From contig JAAENP010000050.1 in the NCBI GenBank assembly GCA_024224155.1, positions 1 to 64,000 of the forward strand: a stretch of 64,000 bases of DNA. The letters are read 5' to 3'. A model generated the notes under the pieces. It made no database searches, was not told the origin of the DNA, and worked only from the letters and a program-made list of their open reading frames with translations. Source of the DNA: a bacterium. GTDB lineage: Bacteria > Acidobacteriota > Thermoanaerobaculia > Multivoradales > JAHEKO01. The translations under genes were made by a program, and so were the position numbers. Positions 35,572 through 43,723 of this stretch are shown here, in pieces (position 1 is the first letter of the stretch; every line of letters starts with the position of its first letter).

Positions 35572-36276
35572 ATGTTCAAGCGCCTGCTAGCACCCGGCAA
35601 GCTGCTGCCCTTGTTGATCTCACTGGTGGCGCTCTTCGTGCTATACCCGATCATGGTGGAGCTCGAGCGGGTGCGATTCTTTCGCTTTGGCATGGTCATG
35701 GTGCTGATCCTTGCCGTTTACTCCATCGGTGGAAGCCGGTGGCATCTGTGGGCGGCGGCTCTTCTCGGTGCACCAGCCGGAGTTGCTCAGATCGCGGCGT
35801 TCGCCGAACCGCAGGGATCGGCGCCGCTGGTCGCAACCATGCTCGGACTCGCTTTCTTGATCTTCACGACCGTGGTTGTTTTCACGTCGGTTCTGAGATC
35901 CGGCCCGGTGACCGGCGACAAGATCGCCGGTGCGATCGCCGTCTATCTCTTACTGGGCCTGATCTGGGCGCTCCTCTACGGCCTTGTGGCAATTATCGAT
36001 CCGGCGTCGTTTCGATTGCCGGCCGACCTGGTCTTCGATACGGGAATACCGGGTAGCGAGTACGCTTTCATCTATTACAGCTTCGTCACCTTGACGACAC
36101 TCGGCTACGGCGAGATCTCACCGGCAAATCACTGGAGCCAGACGTTTGCCTGGATGGAGGCCGTCACCGGGCAACTGTTTTTGGCGATACTCATCGCTCG
36201 GATGGTCGGGCTGCACATTGCTCATCCGGGAGTTCTGAAGGAAACACGACGAACTGTTAGGAGGCTCGCGGAATGA
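35572..36276 (+). CDS. Ion-channel (potassium-channel-type) membrane protein
   Basis: The product has 234 residues and about six hydrophobic segments. The last third has the pore plan: helix, YYSFVTLTTLGYGEISPANH with the TLGYGE filter, and the closing helix MEAVTGQLFLAILIARMVG. The N-terminal segments (LLPLLISLVALFVLYPIMV and others) make it more than a two-helix channel. No RCK domain is attached, but trkA lies about 7 kb away. The last four bases overlap the start of the decayed gene downstream. Confidence 0.8.
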   Translation: MFKRLLAPGKLLPLLISLVALFVLYPIMVELERVRFFRFGMVMVLILAVYSIGGSRWHLWAAALLGAPAGVAQIAAFAEPQGSAPLVATMLGLAFLIFTTVVVFTSVLRSGPVTGDKIAGAIAVYLLLGLIWALLYGLVAIIDPASFRLPADLVFDTGIPGSEYAFIYYSFVTLTTLGYGEISPANHWSQTFAWMEAVTGQLFLAILIARMVGLHIAHPGVLKETRRTVRRLAE

Positions 36277-36695
36277 GAATCACGAAAGCTGTTGTCGTGG
36301 TAGCCGTGGCGTTCGTCGCAATCGGCCTTTTGACTTCTACTGAGGCGGAGGCCAAGAAGAAGAAACAGCAGACGCTCTCGGGTTTTCTCGGCGACCACTC
36401 GGATCTCGAACCGAGTGCCGATAAGAAGGACCTTCTCGTGTATCGGAAGTCGGAAGGAGTACTGGAAAGGCTATCGCGAGTTCATTCTCGACCAGCCGCT
36501 GGTCTATTTCCACTCCGAGGCGAAAAAACGAGGGCATTGACCCGAACGACCTCAAGATGCTGTCGTAGCAACCAAAGAGCCCCGGCGCATGGGTGGCGTC
36601 ATCAAGGGATCGAAAGAGTGGGGAGACGTCAAAGCCGCTTTCAAGTCGTGGGCGAAGAACTTCCGCAAGAAGCTCGACCAGGCGCATTCGGACTG
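36273..36695 (+). pseudogene. Decayed DUF3313-family protein
   Basis: The start (ATG 36273) encodes an intact signal peptide and LSGFLGDHSDLEPSADKKD, then LLVYRKSEG, the usual N-terminus of DUF3313. The frame then shifts: the next piece, YWKGYREFILDQPLVYFHSE, is in another frame (about 36458-36530). After the A6 run at 36524-36529 a further shift gives GIDPNDLKMLS and a stop near 36570. The family C-terminus survives in a later piece (KEWGDVKAAFKSWAKNFRKK) ending TGA at 36695. The central part is missing. Two frameshifts plus a deletion make a functional product unlikely. Its function was unknown in any case; the intact family are exported proteins. Confidence 0.7.
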
Positions 36696-36730
36696 ACCTG
36701 ACGGCCGGCGCGCGAAGCCACACCCGCGTC

Positions 36731-36918
36731 GTAGCGGTCGAGTTCACGGAAGTCGATCGTTACAACCACTTGCGGTTGTGTGTCTGAGGGGCCGGCCGCG
36801 TGCCTCTTGCGAGCGAGGCCCTGCGAGCGAGAAGAGCGCACCGGCGGCCTACTATCGGTTCGAATCACCGCGGAGAAACTTCGAGGGATTCCGGTCGACA
36901 CGGAGTTCAACCGCTACA
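36731..36918. repeat. Dispersed repeat pair (copies 4 and 5) in inverted orientation
   Basis: GTAGCGGTCGAGTTCACGGA then AGTCGATCGTTAC (36731-36763) is a compact palindromic copy. GGTCGACACGGAGTTCAACC then GCTACA (36893-36918) is an inverted copy, identical in pattern to copy 1. They could bound one element of about 188 bases or be two independent insertions. Nothing else is seen in 36696-36944. Confidence 0.6.
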
Positions 36919-36944
36919 GAGCGCGGGTCGCACTCGCCCCGCCC

Positions 36945-38411
36945 CTACGCCTGCACGAAGCCGCGCGCGAACTCGATGAAGGCTTCGGCGTCGGCGAAGT
37001 TGGACGCGATTCCCAGAGACACGCGCACCGCGCCGCTGCCCTTGCCCTGAACGCAGTTTCTGAAGTCGTCGTAGCTCATGCGCTCGGGCGAGCTGCGAAA
37101 GCAGGCGGTGAGCTCGCTCTTTGAGATCTCGAGCGCCACCTCGCCCGCGCCCGGATTGCAGAAGCAACCGGTGCGAATCGAGATCTGCCGTTCGTTGGCT
37201 AGCTTCTGAACCTCGTCCTGGTCGATGATCTCGCCGTCGGCGTCGACGAGGTTGAGCGCCAGGGTCGCGCCGCGGCGCTCCAGGCAACCCGGTCCGTAGA
37301 GCCGGATCAGGCGCTTGCCGTTCGGGTGGCGCATCTCGAGCAGCCGATCGATCATCCAGCCGGCCAGGGGCTTCAGGCGTTTCTGGATTCGCTCGTAACC
37401 GAGCGAGTCGAGAAAATCGAGCCCCAGCTCGACCGCCGGGATGTTCGAGTAGTCGAGGGTGCCGTCTTCGAAGGCCTGCGCCCCTGGCGCCAGGTAGTGG
37501 CGGTCGGCCTTGACCGAGGCGACCGAGATCGTGCCACCGGCGAACCAGGGCCGGTGGAGTTTGTAGAGCGCCTGCCAGCGGGCAATGAGCGCTCCGACAC
37601 CGGTCGGATGGCCGAACATCTTGTAGAACGACAGCGCTACATAGTCGGGATGCCACTGCCCCAGGTCCAGCCGGTTGGTCGGAACGAACGCGGCAGCGTC
37701 GAGGAGCACATCCCAGCCCCGTTCTTGAGCCTTCTCGATCCATTCCAGAGGATGGAGAACACCGGAGAAATTCGACTGCGCCGGAAAGGCGAACAGGTTG
37801 TGCCCTCCCGGTCGAGCCCGATCCAGGTAGTCGTCGATCCGCCCCTCGTCGACCTGCATGTCGGGCGGCACGATCGGAATGTAGGTGGTCCGGGCGCCGT
37901 GCGCGCGGTCGAACTCGCGGATGCCGTTGACCGAGTTGTGGTTGTCGAAGGTGAGCAGAAACTGATCACCGGCCTCGAACGGGTAGGATTCGCCGACCAG
38001 CTTCAAGGCGTGACTGGCGTTGGCCGTGAAGATAACGCCGTACTCGTCGGGCGAAGCGTTGAAGAAGTCGAGGATCCGGCGGCGACAGCGCTCGACCCGG
38101 TCGGTGGTATCGAGCGAGCTCGGATTCGAGGAGTGGGGGTTACCCAGAACGTGCGAGAGCAGGAAGTCGGAGTGTTGGCGCACCTGGGCTTCCGAGTAGA
38201 GGCCGCCGCCGGTGTAGTCCAGGTAGACGTGGCGCTGGCGGTCCAGCCGCGCGAACTCGCGTGCCCTCAGCTCATCGAAAACCACGGTGTCGCGATACCC
38301 CGGGTTGTCCTCGAGAAACCGCTCGAACGCGCCTCGATCCGACCCACCGGAGGTCGATGAGCCTGTAGTGGCAGATTGCCCGGAGGGCGGGCTTTTGACT
38401 TGGGATTCCAT
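36945..38411 (-). CDS. Class V aminotransferase (cysteine desulfurase / MoCo-sulfurase-like)
   Basis: PLP enzyme of 488 residues. ATG at 38411 gives a low-complexity Ser/Gly/Pro-rich N-terminus of about 45 residues, then VYLDYTGGGLYSEAQVRQHSD, which opens the fold. The Schiff-base lysine is in SFYKMFGHPTGVGALI. ISIRTGCFCNPGAGEVAL near the C-terminus matches the loop of molybdenum-cofactor-sulfurase-like and SufS-like enzymes, with candidate catalytic Cys residues. The family usually takes sulfur from cysteine; the acceptor is unknown. No Fe-S or MOSC genes lie next to it, so it stands alone. Confidence 0.85.
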   Translation of the reverse strand: MESQVKSPPSGQSATTGSSTSGGSDRGAFERFLEDNPGYRDTVVFDELRAREFARLDRQRHVYLDYTGGGLYSEAQVRQHSDFLLSHVLGNPHSSNPSSLDTTDRVERCRRRILDFFNASPDEYGVIFTANASHALKLVGESYPFEAGDQFLLTFDNHNSVNGIREFDRAHGARTTYIPIVPPDMQVDEGRIDDYLDRARPGGHNLFAFPAQSNFSGVLHPLEWIEKAQERGWDVLLDAAAFVPTNRLDLGQWHPDYVALSFYKMFGHPTGVGALIARWQALYKLHRPWFAGGTISVASVKADRHYLAPGAQAFEDGTLDYSNIPAVELGLDFLDSLGYERIQKRLKPLAGWMIDRLLEMRHPNGKRLIRLYGPGCLERRGATLALNLVDADGEIIDQDEVQKLANERQISIRTGCFCNPGAGEVALEISKSELTACFRSSPERMSYDDFRNCVQGKGSGAVRVSLGIASNFADAEAFIEFARGFVQA

Positions 38412-38511
38412 TGGCGCGGGCTCGGGCTGAGGGCTGATTCTACTAGCCGGGTCGCTGTGATGCAGCTTACTTCCATCCCGCGCTCCGGATGCTAGGTTGT
38501 GGCTGGCCGTC

Positions 38512-39336
38512 ATGAACCCGCCGACGATGGATTGCCCGAAATGCGGCCGCACGGTGCCGGAAGCCAGCGAATGCGTGGCCTGCGGCGTGGTGTTCGCGAA
38601 GATTCGGACGCGCGAAGAGCCGAGCACGCCCCATCAGAGCGAACCGGCCCGAGGGTTCCGGTTGGAGCCAATCCTGGGTGTCGTGATTCTGCTGGCGCTC
38701 GGTACCCTGGCTGCTCTGCAGTGGGTCGAAGGCCGGGTCGATGATCTGGAAGCTCCGCCGGAGCCGGTACCGAGCCTTCGCCCGGAGATCCCGCGCGATT
38801 CCGCGGCCGATCGCTCGTCGGAACGTGTGTCTCGGCAGAGGCCTTCCGCGCCCGTGCCGGCTCCAGTCGCGGCCCTGCCGGTCCCCGAGCCGGCCCCCAA
38901 ACCGGTGGTCGAGCCGCCGAAGCCGCGCTGGGTCGATCCCGATTCGAGCTGGTTCCAGGGCGCAGCCGGGTTCAACCGGGGACTCGAGCGGGCGCGAACC
39001 AAGAACCAGGCCGTCCTGGTGTACTTCTACGCCGACTGGTGCGGCTACTGCCGGCAGCTCGAGTCGGAGCTCCTGAGCCGCGCCGTGGTCCAGGAGTACA
39101 CGAAGTACCTGGTCAAGATCAAGGTCAACCCAGAGAAGGGTGCCGCCGAGCGAGCCCTGGCGAATCGGTACGGCGTGACCGGCTATCCGTCGGTCTTCGT
39201 CCACCCCGCCGGCCTCGGCGGGGCCAAGAAGATCCGCGGCATGACCAAGAAAAGCGGCGAGTGGCGGGTGCTCTCGCCGCGAGGCTACGTCGACAATCTC
39301 GCCGCGGCTGCCGGCGAGCGCTTCGGCCCGTCTTGA
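38512..39336 (+). CDS. Zinc-ribbon, transmembrane, thioredoxin-fold protein
   Basis: The product has 274 residues from ATG at 38512 (MDC start at 38527 possible). It opens with a CPKCG...CVACG zinc ribbon (about residues 6-25), then a membrane helix (LEPILGVVILLALGTLAAL), a Pro-rich linker of about 80 residues and a thioredoxin domain with YADWCGYCRQLESEL. The orientation with a cytoplasmic ribbon and periplasmic thioredoxin is inferred. It probably reduces or shuffles periplasmic disulfides. It diverges from the aminotransferase gene and precedes the tRNA cluster. Confidence 0.8.
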   Translation: MNPPTMDCPKCGRTVPEASECVACGVVFAKIRTREEPSTPHQSEPARGFRLEPILGVVILLALGTLAALQWVEGRVDDLEAPPEPVPSLRPEIPRDSAADRSSERVSRQRPSAPVPAPVAALPVPEPAPKPVVEPPKPRWVDPDSSWFQGAAGFNRGLERARTKNQAVLVYFYADWCGYCRQLESELLSRAVVQEYTKYLVKIKVNPEKGAAERALANRYGVTGYPSVFVHPAGLGGAKKIRGMTKKSGEWRVLSPRGYVDNLAAAAGERFGPS

Positions 39337-39373
39337 GCTTTCGAGCGCCCTCCCGTAGACTGCCGGGCTCTGA

Positions 39374-39447
39374 CGGGGCGTGGCGCAGCCTGGTAGCGCA
39401 CCTGCTTTGGGAGCAGGGGGTCCCGAGTTCAAATCTCGGCGCCCCGA
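39374..39447 (+). tRNA. tRNA-Pro (TGG)
   Basis: Cloverleaf with acceptor CGGGGCG/CGCCCCG. Anticodon stem CCTGC/GCAGG and loop TTTGGGA give anticodon TGG. T arm CCGAG-TTCAAAT-CTCGG. Confidence 0.93.
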
Positions 39448-39498
39448 TATGAGAGGAACACTGGTCGCAGGTTTGCGGCCTTGCGGTTCCGAGTGAGG

Positions 39499-39572
39499 CT
39501 GCCTGTAGCTCAGCTGGATAGAGCAGCGGCCTTCTAAGCCGCGGGTCGGGGGTTCGAATCCCTCCAGGCAGG
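39499..39572 (+). tRNA. tRNA-Arg (TCT)
   Basis: Acceptor CTGCCTG/CAGGCAG, D stem GCTC, anticodon stem GCGGC/GCCGC with loop CTTCTAA, anticodon TCT. CCA is encoded at 39573-39575. Confidence 0.92.
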
Positions 39573-39592
39573 CCAGTTTTTTGACAACTGTG

Positions 39593-39665
39593 GTGAGCGT
39601 AGCTCAATCGGTAGAGCGCTTGATTGTGGTTCAAGTGGTTGGGGGTTCAAGTCCCCTCGCTCACC
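39593..39665 (+). tRNA. tRNA-His (GTG)
   Basis: Acceptor GTGAGCG/CGCTCAC. Anticodon stem CTTGA/TCAAG, loop TTGTGGT, anticodon GTG. The base before the acceptor is G, as tRNA-His needs at -1. CCA is encoded (39666-39668). Confidence 0.93.
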
Positions 39666-39683
39666 CCATTTCTTCTTTGAAGG

Positions 39684-39757
39684 GCGCCCTTAGCTCAGCT
39701 GGATAGAGCGACAGCCTCCGGAGCTGTAGGTCAGAGGTTCGAATCCTCTAGGGCGCG
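39684..39757 (+). tRNA. tRNA-Arg (CCG), integration site
   Basis: Acceptor GCGCCCT/AGGGCGC, anticodon stem ACAGC/GCTGT, loop CTCCGGA, anticodon CCG. CCA is encoded at 39758-39760. Its 3' part (39710-39756) is repeated exactly at 47469-47515, marking it as the attachment site of a genomic island. Confidence 0.92.
39710..39756 (+). repeat. Left attachment repeat (attL), within tRNA-Arg(CCG)
   Basis: 47-bp direct repeat, from the anticodon arm to the acceptor end, identical at 47469-47515. The tRNA gene itself stays intact. Confidence 0.85.
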
Positions 39758-39848
39758 CCACGATTCCCCAACAAAACACTAAGTGTAGGTCGTCAGAATA
39801 TTCCGGACACTCGGGGTCGATTTCTAAGAGACGGTTCATAGTTTCAAC

Positions 39849-40832
39849 CTAGGCGGCTTTGACAGCCCGGTACTCCCTCTTTCTGCGCTGCATCGTCAGC
39901 CGCTTGATCCTGGCCCTCTCGGACAGCACCTGTCGGTATCGGCCACAGTAGACGTCTGCGGGCGTGACGTTCTCGAGCGACTCGTGGTAGCGCTCGTGGT
40001 TGTAGTAGGCAACGAAGTCTCGGATGGCCTGCTCGAGCTGCCACGGGAAGTGGTAGTGCTCGAGCTTGACCACGTTCTTCATCGAGCGGTGGTAACGCTC
40101 GATCTTGCCCTGGGTCTGGGGGTGATAGGGCCTCCCGCGAGTGTGCGTCATGCCTCGCTCGGCCAGATACTCCCCCAGATCCTTCGAGACGTAGGCTGGC
40201 CCGTTGTCGCTGAGTAGGCGTGGCCGGTGCCGTACCTTCACGCTTTCGACTCCCGTGCGTTCGAGCGCCTCATCGAGCGTCGCCATCACATCCTCCGCTC
40301 CCATCGTCGGGCTCAGTTGCCAGGCGATCAGATAGCGCGAGTAATCGTCCATCACCGTTGAGAGGTAGTACCAGCCCCCGCCGATCACCCGCAGGTAGGT
40401 GAAGTCGGTCTGCCAGAGTTCGTGCACGCGCCGGCTCGGCTGCGCGAAGCGATCAGAGGCCGACAGCAGCACGTAGGCCGGGCTGGTGATCAGGTCATAG
40501 GCCTTCAGAATGCGGTAAACGCTCGATTCCGACAGGAAGTAGCGCCTCTCATCCGTGAAGTGCCAGGCCAGCTCCCGGGCCGAGAGCTCCGTGCGCTCCA
40601 AGGCAAGCTCGACCACCTCCTCACGGATCTCTTGCGAGATCTTGTTCCAGCGGGCCCGCGGTGGGGGCCTGCGGTCTTCCAGCCCCTCGGGGCCACCGTC
40701 CAGGTACCGCTGGTACCAGCCGTAGAAGGTGCTCGGCGCGATCCCCAGCTGGCGCAACGTCGAGCGCACCGGAAGGTCCGATTGCTCGACCAGACGGATC
40801 ATCTCCAGCTTCTCGGAGCCAGAGCGCCTCAC
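39849..40832 (-). CDS. IS3-family transposase OrfB (DDE integrase core)
   Basis: The product has 327 residues. An N-terminal helix-turn-helix (RQLGIAPSTFYGWYQRYLDG) and HTH_21-like helices lead into an rve integrase core: WQTDFTYLRVIGGGWYYLSTVMDDYSR (first Asp), LLSDNGPAYVSKDL (second Asp) and HPQTQGKIERYHRSMKN (Glu). The catalytic triad is intact. Its start overlaps the end of orfA by 4 bases (40829-40832) rather than showing a clear slippery -1 frameshift. It looks recently active. Confidence 0.9.
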   Translation of the reverse strand: MRRSGSEKLEMIRLVEQSDLPVRSTLRQLGIAPSTFYGWYQRYLDGGPEGLEDRRPPPRARWNKISQEIREEVVELALERTELSARELAWHFTDERRYFLSESSVYRILKAYDLITSPAYVLLSASDRFAQPSRRVHELWQTDFTYLRVIGGGWYYLSTVMDDYSRYLIAWQLSPTMGAEDVMATLDEALERTGVESVKVRHRPRLLSDNGPAYVSKDLGEYLAERGMTHTRGRPYHPQTQGKIERYHRSMKNVVKLEHYHFPWQLEQAIRDFVAYYNHERYHESLENVTPADVYCGRYRQVLSERARIKRLTMQRRKREYRAVKAA

Positions 40833-41197
40833 AAAGCGACCTCCTCGCCAAGACCCGTCAGACTTTTTTTGAGCACCCGATTCTTCAGCGTCATCTCCGC
40901 AACGACCTCTTTCAGCTCGCGGTTCTCCGAGCGCAGCGCCTTGACCTCGTTACCCGTCGCTTCGCGCACTGTGTCCCCGTTGAGGCGCTTCTTCCCCGCT
41001 TCGAGAAAGTCCTTGCTCCACCGGTAGTACAGATTCGATGCGATGCCCTCTCGTCGGCACAACTCGGCTACGCTGAGCTCGCCACGCAAACCCTCGAGAA
41101 CGATCCGAATCTTCTCTTCAGCCGAAAATCGGCGGCGGGCCCGCCGCCTGATCTCACGGACTGCCGCTTCGCTGGACTGCTTCTTCTTTCTTGGCAT
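40829..41197 (-). CDS. IS3-family transposase OrfA
   Basis: The product has 122 residues. A helix-turn-helix of the Tnp_1 type (RRFSAEEKIRIVLEGLRGELSVAELCRREG, then SNLYYRWSKDFLEAG) is followed by a leucine-zipper-like coil (VKALRSENRELKEVVAEMTLKNRVLKKSL). It binds the inverted repeats and partners OrfB. Confidence 0.88.
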   Translation of the reverse strand: MPRKKKQSSEAAVREIRRRARRRFSAEEKIRIVLEGLRGELSVAELCRREGIASNLYYRWSKDFLEAGKKRLNGDTVREATGNEVKALRSENRELKEVVAEMTLKNRVLKKSLTGLGEEVAL

Positions 41198-41284
41198 TCG
41201 ACACTCTCCTGGGCCTGACTCTAGACCCCAAAGTGTCTCTTAGATCGAAACCCTAATGTGTCCGACTTCTGCTGACCGGAAACA

Positions 41285-41494
41285 CTGTACCCACTCATCG
41301 GTAAGACGGTTTGTACCTCACGCGGGACAGGACAACTCCTACAGGTGCTGGGGCGAGCCGCAGCCGTGGCGCTGGAAGATCGTCGGGACGTAACGTATCT
41401 TCCGTGGCAGGACGTGGCCCCGGTGGGATCACGAAGAAACAGAAGGTAGGAAAAGAACGGTCACTACCGTCACACCGTCACTGGAGACTATGTA
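41285..41494. other. Gap between IS element and HNH gene
   Basis: About 210 bases with no gene I can support; an open frame across it has no coding features. It may include the phage-side promoter. Confidence 0.4.
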
Positions 41495-41944
41495 GTGGGA
41501 GCCTTTCCAACCCCGTGTCCGTTTCCTGGCTGTGGAGTCGCGACGCGCGAGCGTTTCTGTGAGAAGCATGAACGATCGCGCCCGTCAGGCCGCCGTAGAC
41601 CCAGCGCACGCAAGGCGCTGCACAAAGGCGGAGCCGGCTACGGCGCTTCGCACGACCGTTGGCGCAAGCTCGCCCTAGCTGCCGACCTTGTCTGCCACTG
41701 GAAACTAGACGACGGCTCGCTGTGTCTCAACCCGTCCGTTATTGCCGATCATGTTGTTCCAGTGAGCGTTGCCCCCGAGCTGAGGTACGAACCGACCAAC
41801 TCTCAAGGCCTCTGTGTCGCGTGCCACAACCGGAAGACATCCGAGGAGAGGCGTGGGATCTACCGCAGCACGCGAACGAATCGAGTCGAGAGGTACCAGC
41901 GCCCCCAACATTCTGAGCAGACTGTCCCGGATGCAACGGCGTGA
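41495..41944 (+). CDS. HNH endonuclease, phage type
   Basis: The product has 149 residues, starting GTG at 41495. Zinc-binding cysteine pairs at both ends (CPFPGCG and CVACHNRKT) surround the HNH core IADHVVPVS...NSQGLCVACHNRKT, where His and Asn bind metal. Placed immediately before the terminase small subunit, it matches the HNH gene that assists packaging in many cos-type phages. The basic N-terminus (RPSGRRRPSARKALHKGG) likely binds DNA. Confidence 0.85.
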   Translation: MGAFPTPCPFPGCGVATRERFCEKHERSRPSGRRRPSARKALHKGGAGYGASHDRWRKLALAADLVCHWKLDDGSLCLNPSVIADHVVPVSVAPELRYEPTNSQGLCVACHNRKTSEERRGIYRSTRTNRVERYQRPQHSEQTVPDATA

Positions 41945-41988
41945 GGCCTTGTTTCAACGTCCGCACATTTGGGTAGAAAGGTAACACT

Positions 41989-42447
41989 ATGCCGCGGGGA
42001 CCGAAAAAGACGCCGGCAGCACTTAGGATCGTGAAGGGCACGAACAAGAACGACCCTGGCCGCGAGAATCCCGACACACCTCTGCCCGTTGGCGAGTTAG
42101 GCGAACCACCGGACCACCTGTCCGACTGTGCGAAAGAACTCTGGCTCGAGATGGCGCCGTATTGGGGCGAGGTCTACCACCGGCATCAGTTCGAGGATCT
42201 TTGTACCGCCCGCGCGGACATGGAGCACTTCTACGCGATTTGTGAAGACGAAGGCTGGTTCTACGTCTCCGACAAGGGCAACAAGCTACGTCACCCGGCC
42301 GCGATTCAGTTCGAGTCAAACCGTGCGTTTGCGAATCGGGTCGCGTCTGAGTTCGGGCTCAACCCTACGGCCAAGAACAAGATCCACGCGCCGAAACCGG
42401 CAAGGCCCAGCCCCGCCGACAAATTCCGCTCAAAGGGCAGAACATAG
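41989..42447 (+). CDS. Phage terminase small subunit, P27 family
   Basis: The product has 152 residues. MPRGPKKTPAALRIVKGTNK, P-rich NPDTPLPVGELGEPPDHL, and the helical middle (AKELWLEMAPYWGEVYHRHQ... DLCTARADMEHFYAICED) match P27-type small terminases that recognise phage DNA ends. The C-terminus LNPTAKNKIHAPKPARPSPA is also typical. A large subunit and portal would be expected next but are absent, so the packaging module is cut off here. Confidence 0.88.
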   Translation: MPRGPKKTPAALRIVKGTNKNDPGRENPDTPLPVGELGEPPDHLSDCAKELWLEMAPYWGEVYHRHQFEDLCTARADMEHFYAICEDEGWFYVSDKGNKLRHPAAIQFESNRAFANRVASEFGLNPTAKNKIHAPKPARPSPADKFRSKGRT

Positions 42448-42458
42448 GAGAACGCGCG

Positions 42459-42686
42459 ATGGCCGAGTACCCACTTGACAGCTACCTCGAAGCCTTCGAC
42501 CGCGCGGCGGAGTCGGCAACGGTTCGCGAACCCTTACGTGATTCCAGGCAAGAAGGACGGCGACGCTTCCTCTGCGCCGAGGAGCTAGAGAGGCTTGGAA
42601 AGGACAGCCACCCCGATCTTGAACTGGCATGCATTCTGGTCGATACTGGGAGCCGACGGCTGACGCGAACAGGTTCCGGGCGGTAG
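42459..42686 (+). CDS. Small protein or chimeric remnant after the terminase gene
   Basis: 75 residues from an ATG with a good ribosome site (ATAGGAG), 11 bases after the terminase gene, so the start is probably native to the phage module. From about residue 30 the sequence DSRQEGRRRFLCAEELERLG... resembles the segment where the catalytic domain of a tyrosine recombinase begins (RFLT.EEI..L), but it ends early. I read it as a truncated gene fused to unrelated sequence. Confidence 0.4.
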   Translation: MAEYPLDSYLEAFDRAAESATVREPLRDSRQEGRRRFLCAEELERLGKDSHPDLELACILVDTGSRRLTRTGSGR

Positions 42687-42992
42687 GGTCCCCCGAGCAC
42701 TTCAAACGCCGTGCGCTACACGCCCAGTTGGCTCGTGTTGCGCCGCTAACAGCGTGCTGGCTGATCGGAATGCTATCGTTGAAGTTAGCTCCGCCCCAGG
42801 GCCCCAGGGCTCCAGGGGGACTGGAGGGCTTACTAACTGTAATATCGCGTGCACTGCCAAACCTGTTGACCGTCTGAGACACTGCTTGGTAGCCTAGATT
42901 GTCCGACTCTAGTAGACGATGAGAATGTGCAGGATTCCCCTTTTTCCTAGGGCATCGGCACGCATCTGGCAGGCTTCTCGAGGCTAAGAGCG
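42687..42992. other. Gap with no gene (306 bases)
   Basis: No frame is convincing. It includes short CCAGGGCCCCAGGGCTCCAGG-like repetition near 42797-42823 and an A/T-richer tail that probably holds the promoter of the following three-gene operon. Confidence 0.4.
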
Positions 42993-43721
42993 ATGGCAAA
43001 GACACGATTTGTGCCCCCGGTGCCACAAGGACTCAAGTTCATTGGGTCGGTCAGCGAGAAAGATCTCGAGGTGCTGCTGAAAGCGGTTCGAGGATCTGAT
43101 GCATATGACATCAACTTCAAGCGACTCTCCGACCTAGCGAGCAAACTAGAAGGCGAACCGAAGGTCCGGACACTGTCCCACGCGATGAGTGCGCTCGAGT
43201 TCTTCTACTTCGACGGACGAGAGTGGGTAGAAGAGGGAGAGACTTTCGAAGAGGTGATCACGGAATTCCTCAGCTTTACGGGCTTGAGTGAGCAGCTTGG
43301 CGACGACCCAAAAGAGGGCACTCAGCGTCTGCTGGCTTTGCTTACCGAGAACCCAACGTTAGAGCGCAAGCGCAGGCTCCGTTGGTTGCGAACTGGAATT
43401 CTGAATACCGCAGTTAGGTTTGCGTCCTTTGTAGATTTGAGACCGAGGTTTGATAAGAACCGTAAACAGGTTGAGGAGTTCGTCCCCTGCGTGATCCTGC
43501 AAATCGTGACTGAGACAGAATCGGATGGTGAAAACACTCACGTTATACAGCTGAGCAAAGCTGGGCTGACTAAGCTGAAGAGAACCATCGAGGACATAGA
43601 CAGGAAGCTGCATGTGCTGAGCGAAGACCAGCGAGTTGCGGGCAGTTTGTCCGAGACCGTCGGCGACCCAGCCGAACCCGGCGACTCGCCTACCGGCACA
43701 GCGGCAAAGGCTGGAGCTTGA
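42993..43721 (+). CDS. Unrecognised protein, first gene of a three-gene island operon
   Basis: The product has 242 residues with no signal peptide or membrane helix. It begins FVPPVPQGLKFIGSVSEKDLEVLLKAV and is mixed alpha/beta, with charged helical stretches (ERKRRLRWLRTGILNTAVRF, KLKRTIEDIDRKLHVLSEDQR) and a disordered Pro/Gly/Ala-rich tail. I recognise no domain. The next gene starts 2 bases after its stop. Codon use is more A/T-rich than the core genes, as expected for acquired DNA. Defence or phage-related accessory function is suggested by location only. Confidence 0.6.
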   Translation: MAKTRFVPPVPQGLKFIGSVSEKDLEVLLKAVRGSDAYDINFKRLSDLASKLEGEPKVRTLSHAMSALEFFYFDGREWVEEGETFEEVITEFLSFTGLSEQLGDDPKEGTQRLLALLTENPTLERKRRLRWLRTGILNTAVRFASFVDLRPRFDKNRKQVEEFVPCVILQIVTETESDGENTHVIQLSKAGLTKLKRTIEDIDRKLHVLSEDQRVAGSLSETVGDPAEPGDSPTGTAAKAGA

Positions 43722-43723
43722 TC

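Larger units (their letters stand above)
39784..41284 (-). mobile_element. IS3-family insertion sequence (about 1.5 kb)
   Basis: Two overlapping minus-strand transposase genes lie between imperfect terminal inverted repeats. The left end TGTAGGTCGTCAGAATATTC...TTTCTAAGAGAC (39784-39832) pairs with the right end GTCTCTTAGATCGAAACCCT...GCTGACCGGAAACA (41235-41284). The ends read TGT...ACA. I cannot identify a target duplication. It sits 27 bases past the tRNA-Arg gene. Confidence 0.8.

Noticed and set aside
39784-41284. Target-site duplication of the IS3 element
   Set aside because: The bases outside the ends (CTAAG and CTGTA) do not match, so no duplication is claimed.
41311-41562. An 83-codon frame before the HNH gene
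   Set aside because: Ser/Arg/Gly low complexity, no ribosome site, and it overlaps the better-supported HNH start.
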